Counted from the first letter of the stretch, positions 47,329-57,961 are shown. The stretch is DNA of 64,000 nt from Halichondria panicea (GCF_963675165.1 NC_087379.1:620001-684000); one strand, 5' to 3'. Notes: generated from the sequence alone by a model not told the origin. Numbers and translations are program-made.

Positions 47329-47409
47329 GTAAGCAGTTTTTGAGAGACGGAAGTGCTGACATTAATTAATCTTCTGTTTTCTAGGGGAAGGCGTGAGTGT
47401 TTTTTCAGA

Positions 47410-47760
47410 ATCAGGCCTGTTTTCAGAGCTATCTTTTAGCTGCCATAACTTGAATTCCGTGGATACAATTTCAATGTATTTTCTGAAAGCTTAGAAAGAG
47501 ACTTGTCATCAAAGTTTATATTTGAGAGATAAAAGTATTTGCCAATTTGGCCATACCATGAATAATAGCCCATGGTCCAAGGCAGAAAATTACAAATTGC
47601 CCCCAACAAAATTTCGGATCGAAACACATCATTTGAAAGGTCTCTTTCTAAGCTTTCAGAAAATCATAATATTTTTGACATTGGATCAACGGTATTAAAG
47701 TAATGGCTGTTGAAAAATCAGGTTTGTTTTTAGAGCTATCTTTTAGAGGCCATAACTTGT
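47410..47760. repeat. Fold-back element copy, unit D
   Basis: Same inverted-arm element as at 12240-12610, between the ABCF3 and FARSB blocks; one arm has lost about 8 bases (GAGACTTGTCATC). Confidence 0.7.
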
Positions 47761-47900
47761 GTTAGGAACGTCCTATTTAACAAGCTCAAAGACGCATTCT
47801 GTAGCTCTGAGAAAGCACTATTGTATACAATTAAAGTGTGTTAAAACCGCTAATTGCTCGCAGTGCCAAAGCTCACTAATTTGTGTGTCCTATGCTGTAG

Positions 47901-48365
47901 ATGTGGGAACACGGAACCATCGTCGGTTGTGTGCAGTGTATTATAGTCGTACCCCCGGGTTTGAAGTGATCCATGGACTACTGGACCGTGTCATGCAGCT
48001 GCTGGAGGTGTCCTTCACCAAAGATGGCAGTGGATACTTCCTCAAGGCAGCTGAAGGTGAGGGTTGCATAAGCACAGCTGTGTATGTGTGTTAGGGATTT
48101 GTGAAGGAACTACTGTATATGCATTCAGTCCAGTTTGTTGGGAATTAGTGGCCTTGAAGTTTTTTGAAGTGTATGTGTTGGAAAGATTATTTTGTCAGAA
48201 AATTAATTCCTACAACTACCTCACTGCCCACACTTTTGCACTACTTGTGTTTACCGCCCCCTCCCCTGCACACACACTTCACAGACTTTACCTATTTCCC
48301 GGGCCGTTGTGCAGAGGTGTGTGTACGTGGGAAGGTGATCAGGAAACTGGGCGTGCTCCATCCTG
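47901..48365 (+). pseudogene. FARSB: FARSB two-exon fragment, copy D
   Basis: Blocks 47901-48056 and 48285-48365, open with intact borders: [40 protein letters not shown], then YFPGRCAEVCVRGKVIRKLG. Best copy, still only a piece of the synthetase. Confidence 0.8.
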
Positions 48366-48489
48366 GTGTGTCTGTTGTGCATTTCTAGTGTGTGTGAGAC
48401 AGGGAGGTGTGTCTGGTGCAGCTGTTCTCACGGCCTCCTCCAACCAGTACCTGCCCTCCGTACTCTCCAGGGAGAACCTATCTCCTCAG

Positions 48490-49147
48490 GTTAGTGTGTG
48501 TTCATCATGACCTCCTTGACAGTATGTACCCAGGTGTGTGTTTAGGGTCAATACTGCAAGGTCATGTACTGTACATAATTATGTCATGTACATATAATTA
48601 TAGCCTGGATCCCAGGGTAGGCCGGTGAACGAGGCTAGTACATATAATCCTTTTGATTGTAGTTAGGGTGCTTTAGTAACCATTAAAGATCTAACGTACT
48701 CTTCTTGAGGGGAGGGGTAGTTAATTATTTTAAACAGCCATAACTTTAGTACCGTTGATCCAATGTCATTATTTGCTTAAAGCGACTTTCAAATGATGTG
48801 CTTGGAAACATTTGAAAGGTATATCACACAGAATATCAGAAAATCGTTGAAATTGAATGCCCAAAGATCGTACTATTGTAGTCAGAAGAGCAAAATGTAA
48901 CCCACGTGATAACGTTAGAATTTTTCTCTCCATTTTGAGGATGTTCTTTCTTTGCAGCTAATTTTAATACCATGACGATATTGTGTTTAGGCTCATGTGA
49001 TTCCCATATCTGGGTATCATCTTACGTTTAGGTGTTTTGTGGCTTGTAGCTACATGTACAATCAGTGTAGCCTTTGTTCTGACAATGTGGATTTGCTAAT
49101 TACTTGTGTGTGTGTGTGTTTGGAAAGGGGGTATGTAACCTTGGTTG
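48490..49147. other. Non-coding spacer, unit D
   Basis: Parallels 13342-14100 and 38301-39060 with several deletions; conserved phrases GTAACCCACGTGA and GTACATGTAGCTAC-like words. No gene seen. Confidence 0.5.
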
Positions 49148-49508
49148 CAGGGGCGTAGCCAGGATTTTGAGGATGGGGTGCTACCACGACGAAAGAGGGC
49201 GCGGAGCGCCGAAATTTGGTTGACCGGAAGCCACACCTCTTATTAATGACGTAATAATTAATAGTTGGGCTTAGCCCAATCTTCTATTTGCATAGAGAAG
49301 CCTATTTTACTACGAAAGAGAACTAGTCTATAGATCTAAGCCAGAATGTTTAAAGACCAATTCGTTTTGCTTGCCTACTAGCTAGCTAACTGCAGCAAGA
49401 TCTGGAAGAGAAGGGGGTGCTCAGCTAGACAATCAGGTACACTTTGTGTACAATCTCAGATAGAAGGGAGTGCTTGAGCACCATGAGCCCCCCCTGTCTA
49501 CGCCCCTG
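49148..49508. mobile_element. hAT-type MITE with 5-base target duplication
   Basis: Left end CAGGGGCGTAGCCAGGATTT, right end TGTCTACGCCCCTG (inverse CAGGGGCGTAGACAGG). Flanked by GGTTG on both sides; unit B keeps the empty site CCTTGGTTGGATTTGCC (26812-26826). CAGGGGCGTAGCC ends are typical of hAT elements. 361 bases, no coding capacity. Confidence 0.88.
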
Positions 49509-49953
49509 GGTTGGATTTGCCATTAGTCCATAATGAAAAGTCTATTTGTGTTGAGTTTCACCTTCATAAAGTTAACTTTGTCATACTTCACTGAAATTCA
49601 AAGTTTCATATACCATTGGATTCCTTGTTAAAAAGCGCTTCTATCTATATGCTGTAGAGCTGGTAAGCTCCAACCAGCTAAAAGTTAGCATTTTCCATGC
49701 AGAAGTCCCAGGCATACTTGTCCACCACGTAAAGCATAAATGAAGCCATAATTGACCACATAACTTCCGGGGTCGAACTCAATGCAAATAGACTTTAGTT
49801 TTGTAGGTAATCTGTGTAAGAGCGTGCGAGTGGTTGTAGTACGTGATCCATGAAGTGGGCAGAAGGGGAGAGCATGGAATTAGAATGGGAAATTATTGGT
49901 TGTACCGGGGTAGTGTCGTACATATTTTGTGGATTTTCGGTATTCCATAGAAC

Positions 49954-50451
49954 CATAGATTGAAGAGTTAGAGGGATAGGAAGAGGAGTGGTGCACGTGA
50001 TTATTTTACATTGAATCTGCAGTGGAGCCTCGAAAATTATCCGCGTTACGAGGCTATTAAGCACATTTTTGCCGGGTAACTCCCAAAGCTGTGTTTCCTC
50101 GAGACATCATCTCTTTCAGCAATTTATAACACGCCTAGTCCATGAGCCACGTGTAGTACTTGCTAATGACTGACCACACCCAGTAAAAAGAACAAAGTTA
50201 TATATGTTCCCAAGGCAGTTTTAGAGCTATTGGAACATATAACGTGTAAGCGTGCTGGTTATGACTACTACAATAGGTATAGACCTTGAAATATAAGTGA
50301 GTTGCACGGACTAAGCACAGTTACTTGTAGTTTATTATGCACTGAGTGTAGAAATAGATATTGTTGTGATGGCCTCGATTAAACCGCAGCGTAGCGCGGA
50401 TGTTACTCGAGATACCAACCGTTTCCTATCCCTCTAACTCTTCAATCTATG
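49954..50451. mobile_element. MITE with perfect 28-base inverted ends and 7-base target duplication
   Basis: Begins CATAGATTGAAGAGTTAGAG and ends with its exact complement. ATAGAAC flanks both sides; unit B shows the empty site (TGTAGAACTTGGGAGG, 27262-27277). A degraded sibling lies at 10184-10660. Confidence 0.88.
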
Positions 50452-50454
50452 ATA

Positions 50455-51025
50455 GAACTTGGGAGGTTGTGTATTTTGGGGGTTGGGAAGAGGTTTTTGT
50501 GTATTGCGTTTAGTTGTGGTGAAAAATGTCTGGTGGTTTCTTGCAATTGATGTTCTATATCTTGAGTTGGTGTTGTTGTGTTAATCTGTACGTACTTTGG
50601 TCACAGAGTACAAGAGAGCATTTTTGTATGTAGTCGTCCGTATCTATGCCAAGATTTGTGTCTGCTGGTTTTATGGTGACTTTGGTTCTTTGTTGTTTAA
50701 GTTTGGCGAGGGCATATCGTGTGTTTGTTCAGGTTGGATGTTGTTTGGTTAAATATGAGTGATAGTTTTTCGTCCAATTTGTTTGGTCAATGTACGCTTC
50801 TAATTTATAAAGTGGGCATTCTGAATATACTTGAGTTTAAGTTACATAATTCGATTTCGGTAAATTTCATTCGTCTGTTGATTGTTTTGTCTCTGTCTCG
50901 CTGGGTATCTCCTGGTGCGTTGTTGAGCTTGTATATATTGCTCATCCCTTCAACACTGGATTATTGTCATTAGCAAGAAAAGTTTTGATACGTAAATATC
51001 TCGACCACAAGAGAAGGCCGGTGGT
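50455..51025 (-). mobile_element. Penelope-like remnant, unit D
   Basis: Nucleotide match to the unit A-C remnants (GTAGTCGTCCGTATCTATGC, GGTTGGATGTTGTTTGGTTA), with much of the middle deleted. No meaningful open frame remains; identification rests on the other copies. Confidence 0.5.
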
Positions 51026-51281
51026 ACCATTTGAAGGGTCTCTTTCTAAGCTTTCAGAAAAACATAAAATATTTGATTTTCGATCCACAGAATTCAAGTT
51101 ATGGCAGCTGAAAGATTCCCAAAATCAGATTAAACGGAGGGGGGGGTGGGTGTTTTTTAACTGCCATAACTTCAGTAAAGTTGATCCAATGTCAAATATT
51201 TTATGATTTTCTGAAAGCTTAGAAAAATACCTTTCAAATGGTGTGTTTCCACACTACCATAGTAGTAAAAAAATAAATGAT

Positions 51282-51924
51282 TCTGGCCTGGTGAGTGGGC
51301 CTCGACATTTACTAAAACAATAAGTTTGTTTCTGGCCTAGTGAGTGACCAGGTAGTAAAAAAATAAAATAAAAGTTTGATTCTGGCCTGGTGAGTGGGCC
51401 TCGACATGTAGTAAAAAAAATAAGTTTGTTTCTGGCCTGGTGAGTGACCAGGTAGTAAAAAAATAAAAATAAAAGTTTGTTTCTGGCCTAGTGAGTGACC
51501 AGGTAGTAAAAAAATAAAAATAAAAGTTTGTTTCTGGCCTGTTGAGTGGGCCTCGACATTTACTAAAAAAATAAGTTTGATTCTGGCCTGGTGAGTGGGC
51601 CTCGACATGTAGTAAAAAAATAAGTTTGTTTCTGGCCTATAGTGAGTGACCAGGTAGTATAAAAATAAAAGTTTGATTCTGGCCTGGTGAGTGGGCCTCG
51701 ACATGTAGTAAAAAAATAAGTTTGTTTCTGGCCTGTTGAGTGGGCCTCGACATTTACTAAAAAAATAAGTTTGATTCTGGCCTGGTGAGTGGGCCTCGAC
51801 ATGTAGTAAAAAAAATAAGTTTGTTTCTGGCCTAGTGAGTGACCAGGTAGTAAAAAAATAAAATAAAAAGTTTGATTCTGGCCTGGTGAGTGGGCCTCGA
51901 CATTTACTAAAAAAATAAGTTTGG
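51282..51924 (+). repeat. About 50-base satellite, 13 units
   Basis: Alternating variants of TTCTGGCCTGGTGAGTGGGC plus CTCGACATTTACTAAAAAAATAAGTTTG-type and TAGTGAGTGACCAGGTAGTAAAA-type tails. Present only in unit D, between fold-back sequence and the conserved TRIM upstream region. The 214-codon minus-strand frame across it is repeat-driven and not a gene. Confidence 0.92.
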
Positions 51925-52314
51925 TGTGAGTGGGTGGGGCAATGGAGTCCACTCAACCATGCATCTCATGGACCCAATTAAGAGTGTTCTAACATAATTA
52001 TACACATAGAGATTATCATCCGTATGTATGTATGTATGTATGCTGATTTTGTATTATGATGAATTTGAATACATTTTGTGATCTTGTGTGTGTGCATTGG
52101 GTGCATGATGTGAGATCAATTTCAACATGGTATGGAGTGTTGTTAACATGGAGGGTGACATTGTATGAGTGTGTGTTGTCTGTATCTCAGGCAACTGGTC
52201 AGAGGACTAGCAATAGAGTGGGTGTAGAATGTTGCTAGGCAATATAGCCACAAGTATGTGTGTACCATTATGGTCTAACCATAATCAATACTTTGATCCT
52301 ATGAATATTGTTGT

Positions 52315-52413
52315 GCATGCATCACCTGACCTGTCACTGTGAGAGCTGTGAGTCTATAGCTGCTTTTGCCAAGCTTTGAGCTTTTCTTTCTACTACTAAA
52401 CACTTTTCTAAAG
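52315..52413 (+). promoter_or_regulatory. 5' non-coding exon and upstream block of TRIM-NHL D
   Basis: Matches the A-C blocks; donor AAAG/GTGAGC, acceptor CCCCTCAG at 52540-52547. The preceding 300 bases (52050-52310) are closest to unit A (15060-15320), including GGTGCATGATGTGAGATCAA. Confidence 0.65.
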
Positions 52414-52557
52414 GTGAGCATAATTATTGTACATGTTCTGATACATTCGTTTGTAGTTTTCGTTGCTTGAATTCTTTGCTATTATTATTATAAAGCTTGA
52501 CACGCCCCCTTTTTAGCGTATTGTTATCCTTTTCTCTCCCCCCTCAGTTTTGTGTCA

Positions 52558-54768
52558 ATGGCTGAGAGGCCGAGTGCTGCTCAAGAAGCTCTCTCCAAAG
52601 TGGAGGACCAGCTGTCATGCCTAGTCTGTCTGGAGCCCTACACCAACCCTCGACTGCTCTCCTGTTTCCACGTCTACTGTCAACATTGTCTCGAGGATAT
52701 AGTTGCCCACAATCGACAAGGCCAGCTGGAATGCCCCAAGTGTCGCCGGCCCACCCCCCTACCCCCCACTGGTGTGAGTGGCCTCCAGGCTGCCTTCAAT
52801 GTACACCATCTTTTTGACATCCAGGAAACACTCAAGAAGATTAAAGAGCCTCAGAAATTAGCCTGTGAGAAATGCTCCAAAACGACTCGTAAAGCCACCA
52901 GCTTTTGCCGACAATGCACCAAGTTCATCTGCGAGAAGTGTACCGATATGCACAAAGAGTGGGAGGAGTTCGAAGGTCACGAAGTTGTCACTATCGAAAA
53001 AGTGGAAGGGGATTTAATTCGTCTTGTTTCTCCGAATAAGGTGACCCCTCGCTGCCCCAAACACAACAAAAGCCTCAAGTTGTACTGTGAACCTTGTGGA
53101 GAGTTGATCTGTATCCATTGCACCGTCCAAATACACAAAGACCACAAGTACTGTGTGATTGCCGACACCTTTGAGAGCCACATGAAAAATATCTTGGACT
53201 CCCTGGGACCCGTTGAGAAACAGCTAGAGGCCACCGACACAGCTCTCGTCAATCTGGATGGACGACATGCCGAAATTGTTGAACACAGAGGAAAAATTGC
53301 GACCAATATTCACTCGAAATTTGATGAGATTCGTCGAGCTCTTGATGCTCGTGAGGGGGAGCTTATGGCCGAGTTGGAAGGCCACACCCAACAACAGCTC
53401 AAGAGCCTCTCTGCTCAGCGAGAGGAGGTGGAGATCCTCCAAACCCAACGTAGCAGCTGCCTGCATTTCGTGAGGGAGAGCATTCGTACAGGGTCTCCAG
53501 GAGACGTGCTCAAGATGAAGCAAGGTGTGGTGAAGCAAGTGAGAGAGCTGGTGGACACCTTTGACCCCAACACCCTAGAGCCTCGTGAGACAACCAACAC
53601 CTTGTTTGTGCCTTCTGCTCAGCTAGTTAAAGAGTGCAAGAAGTTCGGTGTCTTATATTGTGATATTGTTATTCCTCAAAAAGCAATTGTTGGACAAAAA
53701 GTAACTGCATATTATCGATTCCTCTGTCCCCTAAATTCAGCACCACCAGAAGCCAAACTTATCTCCAAAATAACTGACAAAACCACAAACTGTGTTGTGA
53801 AGGAACGAGGGAAGGGAGAGTACGAGATCTCCTACCAGCCGACAGTGAGCGGGGCCAGCGAGCTGATTGTGAGTGTGGGTGGAGAGGAGGTGGCAGGAAG
53901 TCCATTCCCTGTGGCAGTCAAGACTCCGATCGATAAACTAGGAACTGTTATCAAGACTATCAATGATCTCAGGAAACCTCGAAGTGTGGCACTCAACCAA
54001 GCTGGGGAGATAATTGTGGCTGAACTTGATGCTGGTATTGTCTCGATATTTAGCCCCACAGGAGACAAGCTGCGAACATTAGACACTCGAGGCACAGCTG
54101 TTGGGGAGATGAAGAAACCTCGTGGTGTGGCAGTGGACGGTGATGACAATATTCTGGTGGTGGACGCTGTTAATCATCGACTGTTAAAGTTCTCACGTGG
54201 AGGAGACCTGATGGCAGCAGTTGGTAGTCATGGCAATGGTCCTGGACAGTTGAACGATCCTTATGGTGTTTGTGTCAACAGTGTCAATGGGAAGGTGTAT
54301 GTGGTTGATCGTCTAGCTCACTGTGTTCACATCTTCAACTCTGACCTCACCTTCTCCACCAAGTTCGGCAGTGAAGGCAGTGGTAATGGACAGTTTAAAT
54401 ATCCCTGGGACGTTGCATCCGATCGTAGTGGTTGTGTGTATGAGGTTGATCATGGTAATTATCGAGTGCAAGTCTTCACACCCGATGGTGGCTATCTGAG
54501 GCAGTTTGGGGCGAAGAGAGGCAGTGGAAATGGAGAACTTGACAGGCCTGCCAGCATCTGTGTGGACAGTGATGATCTGGTGTATGTGGGGGAGAGTGGG
54601 AACAAGCGTGTCTCAGTGTTCACGTGTGAGGGAGTGTTTCTCAAGTCGTTTGGATCGTATGGATCTGGACCAGGACAGTTCGACAGTCCTTATGGCATAG
54701 CAGTAGACCAGTGTGGTGTGGTGTATGTGTCTGATTGTAGCAACAATAGAGTGCAAATATTTTCCTAG
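52558..54768 (+). CDS. TRIM-NHL E3 ligase-like protein, copy D (intact)
   Basis: 736 residues, one coding exon, with RING (C3HC4, identical to copy B), two B-box modules, coiled coil, filamin repeat and six NHL blades. The B-box 1 segment (CEKCTDMHKEWEEF) and the linker (IPQKAIVGQKVTAYYRF) pair it with copy A; the CSKTTRKATS and CTVQIHKDH segments pair it with C. B-box 2 is the most divergent (CPKHNKSLKLYCEPC). NHL loops: RKPRS, ELDAG, DAVNHR, NDPYG, DRLAHC, KYPWD, DHGNYR, DRPAS, ESGNKR, DSPYG, DCSNNR. One extra residue in FGAKRGSGNGE. No lesion. Likely a RING ubiquitin ligase with a substrate-binding propeller; target unknown. Confidence 0.92.
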   Translation: MAERPSAAQEALSKVEDQLSCLVCLEPYTNPRLLSCFHVYCQHCLEDIVAHNRQGQLECPKCRRPTPLPPTGVSGLQAAFNVHHLFDIQETLKKIKEPQKLACEKCSKTTRKATSFCRQCTKFICEKCTDMHKEWEEFEGHEVVTIEKVEGDLIRLVSPNKVTPRCPKHNKSLKLYCEPCGELICIHCTVQIHKDHKYCVIADTFESHMKNILDSLGPVEKQLEATDTALVNLDGRHAEIVEHRGKIATNIHSKFDEIRRALDAREGELMAELEGHTQQQLKSLSAQREEVEILQTQRSSCLHFVRESIRTGSPGDVLKMKQGVVKQVRELVDTFDPNTLEPRETTNTLFVPSAQLVKECKKFGVLYCDIVIPQKAIVGQKVTAYYRFLCPLNSAPPEAKLISKITDKTTNCVVKERGKGEYEISYQPTVSGASELIVSVGGEEVAGSPFPVAVKTPIDKLGTVIKTINDLRKPRSVALNQAGEIIVAELDAGIVSIFSPTGDKLRTLDTRGTAVGEMKKPRGVAVDGDDNILVVDAVNHRLLKFSRGGDLMAAVGSHGNGPGQLNDPYGVCVNSVNGKVYVVDRLAHCVHIFNSDLTFSTKFGSEGSGNGQFKYPWDVASDRSGCVYEVDHGNYRVQVFTPDGGYLRQFGAKRGSGNGELDRPASICVDSDDLVYVGESGNKRVSVFTCEGVFLKSFGSYGSGPGQFDSPYGIAVDQCGVVYVSDCSNNRVQIFS

Positions 54769-54920
54769 TTTATTTTTGTTATTAAATTATTGAGTTATTG
54801 TAACATTGCTAATGAATATTGAAATTGAAACCAGTGAATTCTTTTCCCATGCTGTCTCTGTGTACGTGTGTACTGAGTCTCTCCTGTTATAGTCGTACCT
54901 TTAGTATCCCCTCCGCTGCA

Positions 54921-55240
54921 GGGTCTCCATGGTGCTGGTGGTTGGTGTCAAAACTGGTACGGCCAAGGTCAAGGTCCGTCTGAGGGAGAGGGCGTGGCAG
55001 GGGGTGGAGCCTGATATCATCAAGCTACTAGTCATTGAGAACATGATTCTACAACCCTCCATGGATGTGTACATTCTTCCACTGTCCTTTGTCGAGTTCG
55101 GGTGGAGAGATGGAAGTATGGGAGGTTAGAGGTCATCACCATGCCATCAGAGCAGTATTCATTGGAGCTGACCAATACGACAGTGGGGAGACTCCACCCA
55201 CAGAGGTCAAGGGTCACCGGACTGGAACTTCAATGTACGT
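54921..55240 (+). pseudogene. NUP210: NUP210 internal exon copy D (longest copy, 1-base frameshift)
   Basis: Reads VKTGTAKVKVRLRERAWQGV, EPDIIKLLVIENMILQPSMD, VYILPL, and about 25 bases later, one frame over, VERWKYGRLEVITMPSEQYS and LELTNTTVGRL, which continue the NUP210 alignment (human [21 protein letters not shown]). One base appears to be missing in GAGTTCGGGTG. Copies A-C have lost this second half. Confidence 0.8.
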
Positions 55241-55822
55241 GGTGATCGTCCAATCAGAATGCTCTACCCATGCACCCCCCAGACCTCCTCACTACAACAC
55301 AAGGACTCAGATAGTAAGTGTGTTGTTGAGGGGGACAACTTTTTTGCCACTGATTTTAGCATACCATTACTTTGATAGAACTTCCTATAAGAGTTACATG
55401 TGTACAGTGGTGGCTGTACCACTTTGAGAACCTGTAACTTGAATTTCGGTAGTCTGATTTCAATTTTCTGAAGTTATGGGAGCTTTTTTTAAGTTAAATG
55501 GAGCTCATTCATTTGGTATGCTTAAAATTGATCATAATTATAGCCAGATTTCAGCTAAATACCATGGACTACAGTCCTGGTCTTTTTCTGACATTTTGTT
55601 GCTCATAATGTGGTGATTGATTGTGCTATTTCATAAAACCATAAAACCATTGAAATTGAACCACCAGAACATAATGTAGTCTGGTATCCCAGTATCATAA
55701 GGTTGGTGGAATTGTGTTGACTGCATGCTACGTGTATACTAGTACACAATACATGTAATTCTTTATTATACTGCACACCATACTGTACTTATCCACACGC
55801 CCACACACACACACACACACAG

Positions 55823-56139
55823 CTCCCTGAGTGTCAATTTCTTTCTTTCTCTCCTCCTTCGCAATCCACCAGAACTGACGTCTAATGAAATACTGCTCTT
55901 CAATCACCCTCTAAACAAGGGGGCCCTCACTATAACCCACGGCTCTGATTATTCCTGATAATGTCATTGAGTTACTTGACTGTTTGCAGCACTCAGACAC
56001 TGGTGAGGTTCATGACCTCCCGACCCTCATAACCAAGCACCAGGTGGTGGAGATCAACGACCCAGTGCAAGTGACCCCCAAACACCTCGTCATTCTCTGG
56101 GACCCCCAAACAGAGTTCAAATACCAGCACCAATTGAAT
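55823..56139 (+). pseudogene. NUP210: NUP210 internal exon (HPDTG type), copy D
   Basis: Same structure as copy B, with ELTSNEILLFNHPLNKGALT and a stop after THGSDYS, then HSDTGEVHDLPTLITKHQVV to QHQLN and the GTGAGT donor. Confidence 0.75.
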
Positions 56140-56679
56140 GTGAGTGTGCTAGCTAGCTTGTTGAGAGCTAAACCTGTGTAGGGTACCAGCTACATAGGCT
56201 TGTACATGGCTTGTAATAATAATTACCGTATAGCGAGTAATTTACGTGAGGTAGAAATGTTCGTATTTTTCGTATTGTAGAGCATCATACAAAAATGAAA
56301 ACTGCTCTACCGCTAGGTTCAACGTCACTATCCTGAGCTGTACCAATATTTAGAATACAAAGTGCACGTAAGAACAGTTCATATGAACATTTGCATCAAA
56401 GAAAAGTGTAGTAGACAGTTGTATAATTCAGATTTTTTTTATATCAGGTGACTGAATGGTCTTGTGAGGTGGAGGGGATTGCTCACCACTAGGACCAAGG
56501 GGAAGTCCCTAGTGGTAGCCGTGGATACCAAAAACACGGCTCACTTTGATAAACGGAGGTACCGTACATTATGCAATATGTATTGCTAGGAGCTCATAGA
56601 GAGGATTATCCAACTCCCACGCACACTCCATTCTAATCTCCTGTTTAGCAATAAATGGCCGAAATTGATGACTTAGCAT

Positions 56680-56990
56680 GCAGGGGAGGGATAGTTGAAC
56701 ATCTTTCAATAGCCGTAACTTTATCTAATGTCAAAACTCTCACGATACTTTTTTCTGAAAGCTTAGAAAGAGACCTTTCAAATTATGTTTTTCGATCTAA
56801 AATTTTGTTGTGGACAGAATTTGTTGTTATTCGGAAGTAATGAACTTTGAGGTCTCTTTCTAAGCTTACACAAAATCAGAAAATCGTTGAAATAATTATG
56901 ATCCACTGAATTCAAGTTTTGGCAACGTAAACATGCAGTCCTCGGACCATTGATTAAACTGATGGGGTTGTTGAACGGCCATAACTTTAT
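56680..56990. repeat. Fold-back element remnant upstream of NUP210 exon 3, unit D
   Basis: Arms GAAAGCTTAGAAAGAGACC and GGTCTCTTTCTAAGCTTACA surround a short centre. Matches 22130-22460 in unit A, so exon 3 and this element were duplicated together. Confidence 0.65.
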
Positions 56991-56992
56991 CA

Positions 56993-57023
<31 letters not shown>

Positions 57024-57030
57024 CCACCCA

Positions 57031-57061
<31 letters not shown>

Positions 57062-57064
57062 CAG

Positions 57065-57196
57065 CCACGGGGCAGACACTGCGTTGTGACGTATTTGTAG
57101 CCTCAATTGAGCGTATTGAGATCACAACTCGTACGAGGGAGCTGCTGTTGGGGGAGGAGCCCGAGCGTTTCAGTGTGCAGGCTTTTTACGAGGAAG
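57065..57196 (+). pseudogene. NUP210: NUP210 exon 3 copy D (intact exon)
   Basis: After CACACAG: TGQTLRCDVFVASIERIEIT and TRELLLGEEPERFSVQAFYE with donor GAAG/GTACGT. Matches human NUP210 (GQVLRCD...TTRELYLEDSPLEL). In protein order it belongs before the exon at 54921, yet it lies about 2 kb after it. Confidence 0.8.
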
Positions 57197-57961
57197 GTAC
57201 GTACGTTTCAAAGGGGTTAATGTGAAAACAGTTACAGTTAAGTAGTGGGTGTGTTGATAGTCATCCATCACTAGGTTTGCTGGGAAATTTGTAATCCATT
57301 CTCTAGAATTTATTTGTGTACCTAATTTGCTCGTTATTCTCTGACCCTTGTACTCAGAGATGTGCCCACAGAATAAGGCCTATAGTTTACTAGGATCATT
57401 TATGAGATGGAGGTTTGAAAAATTAAGATATTCCGGGCACACCACTGTCAGTGTGTACTGTATACCGTATAGCGGGTAGGGTATAAACTTTCGTAGAATG
57501 ACCGTTGAAAGGTTTTCGCGGATTTAATTTTCACGGAATAGCAGCCTTTCTGCAGCATGCATGCGATATTAAATTCTAAACCTGTGTAGGGTACCAGCTA
57601 CATAGTCTTGTACATGGCTTGTAATAATTATTATTATACGTGTATAATTATGATGATCCCATTTTGTACTACATCAGGAGTGCATGAACTCCTGGTACTA
57701 TAATAATTATTATCGGGTTTAAAATACAGCGACTTTTCAATTACAAATTGCGAAATTTGCTCAATAGATTGGTCATGCAATTTCCCATTTATAGTTACAA
57801 CGTAATCAAGCTTGTACAGTGTCATTCACATGTCCATTAACCTCTCATTGGATAGTACTGTCCCTATTCCTGTGTTGTACACTACTGTCTATTTAATTGT
57901 AGATTGTGTTATTTATGTTTATGTGATCAATTTCCTGAACCAATTTTCCCTCCCCCCACAG

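Noticed and set aside
51312-51956. 214-codon minus-strand frame
   Set aside because: Lies entirely on the 50-base satellite array and repeats with it.
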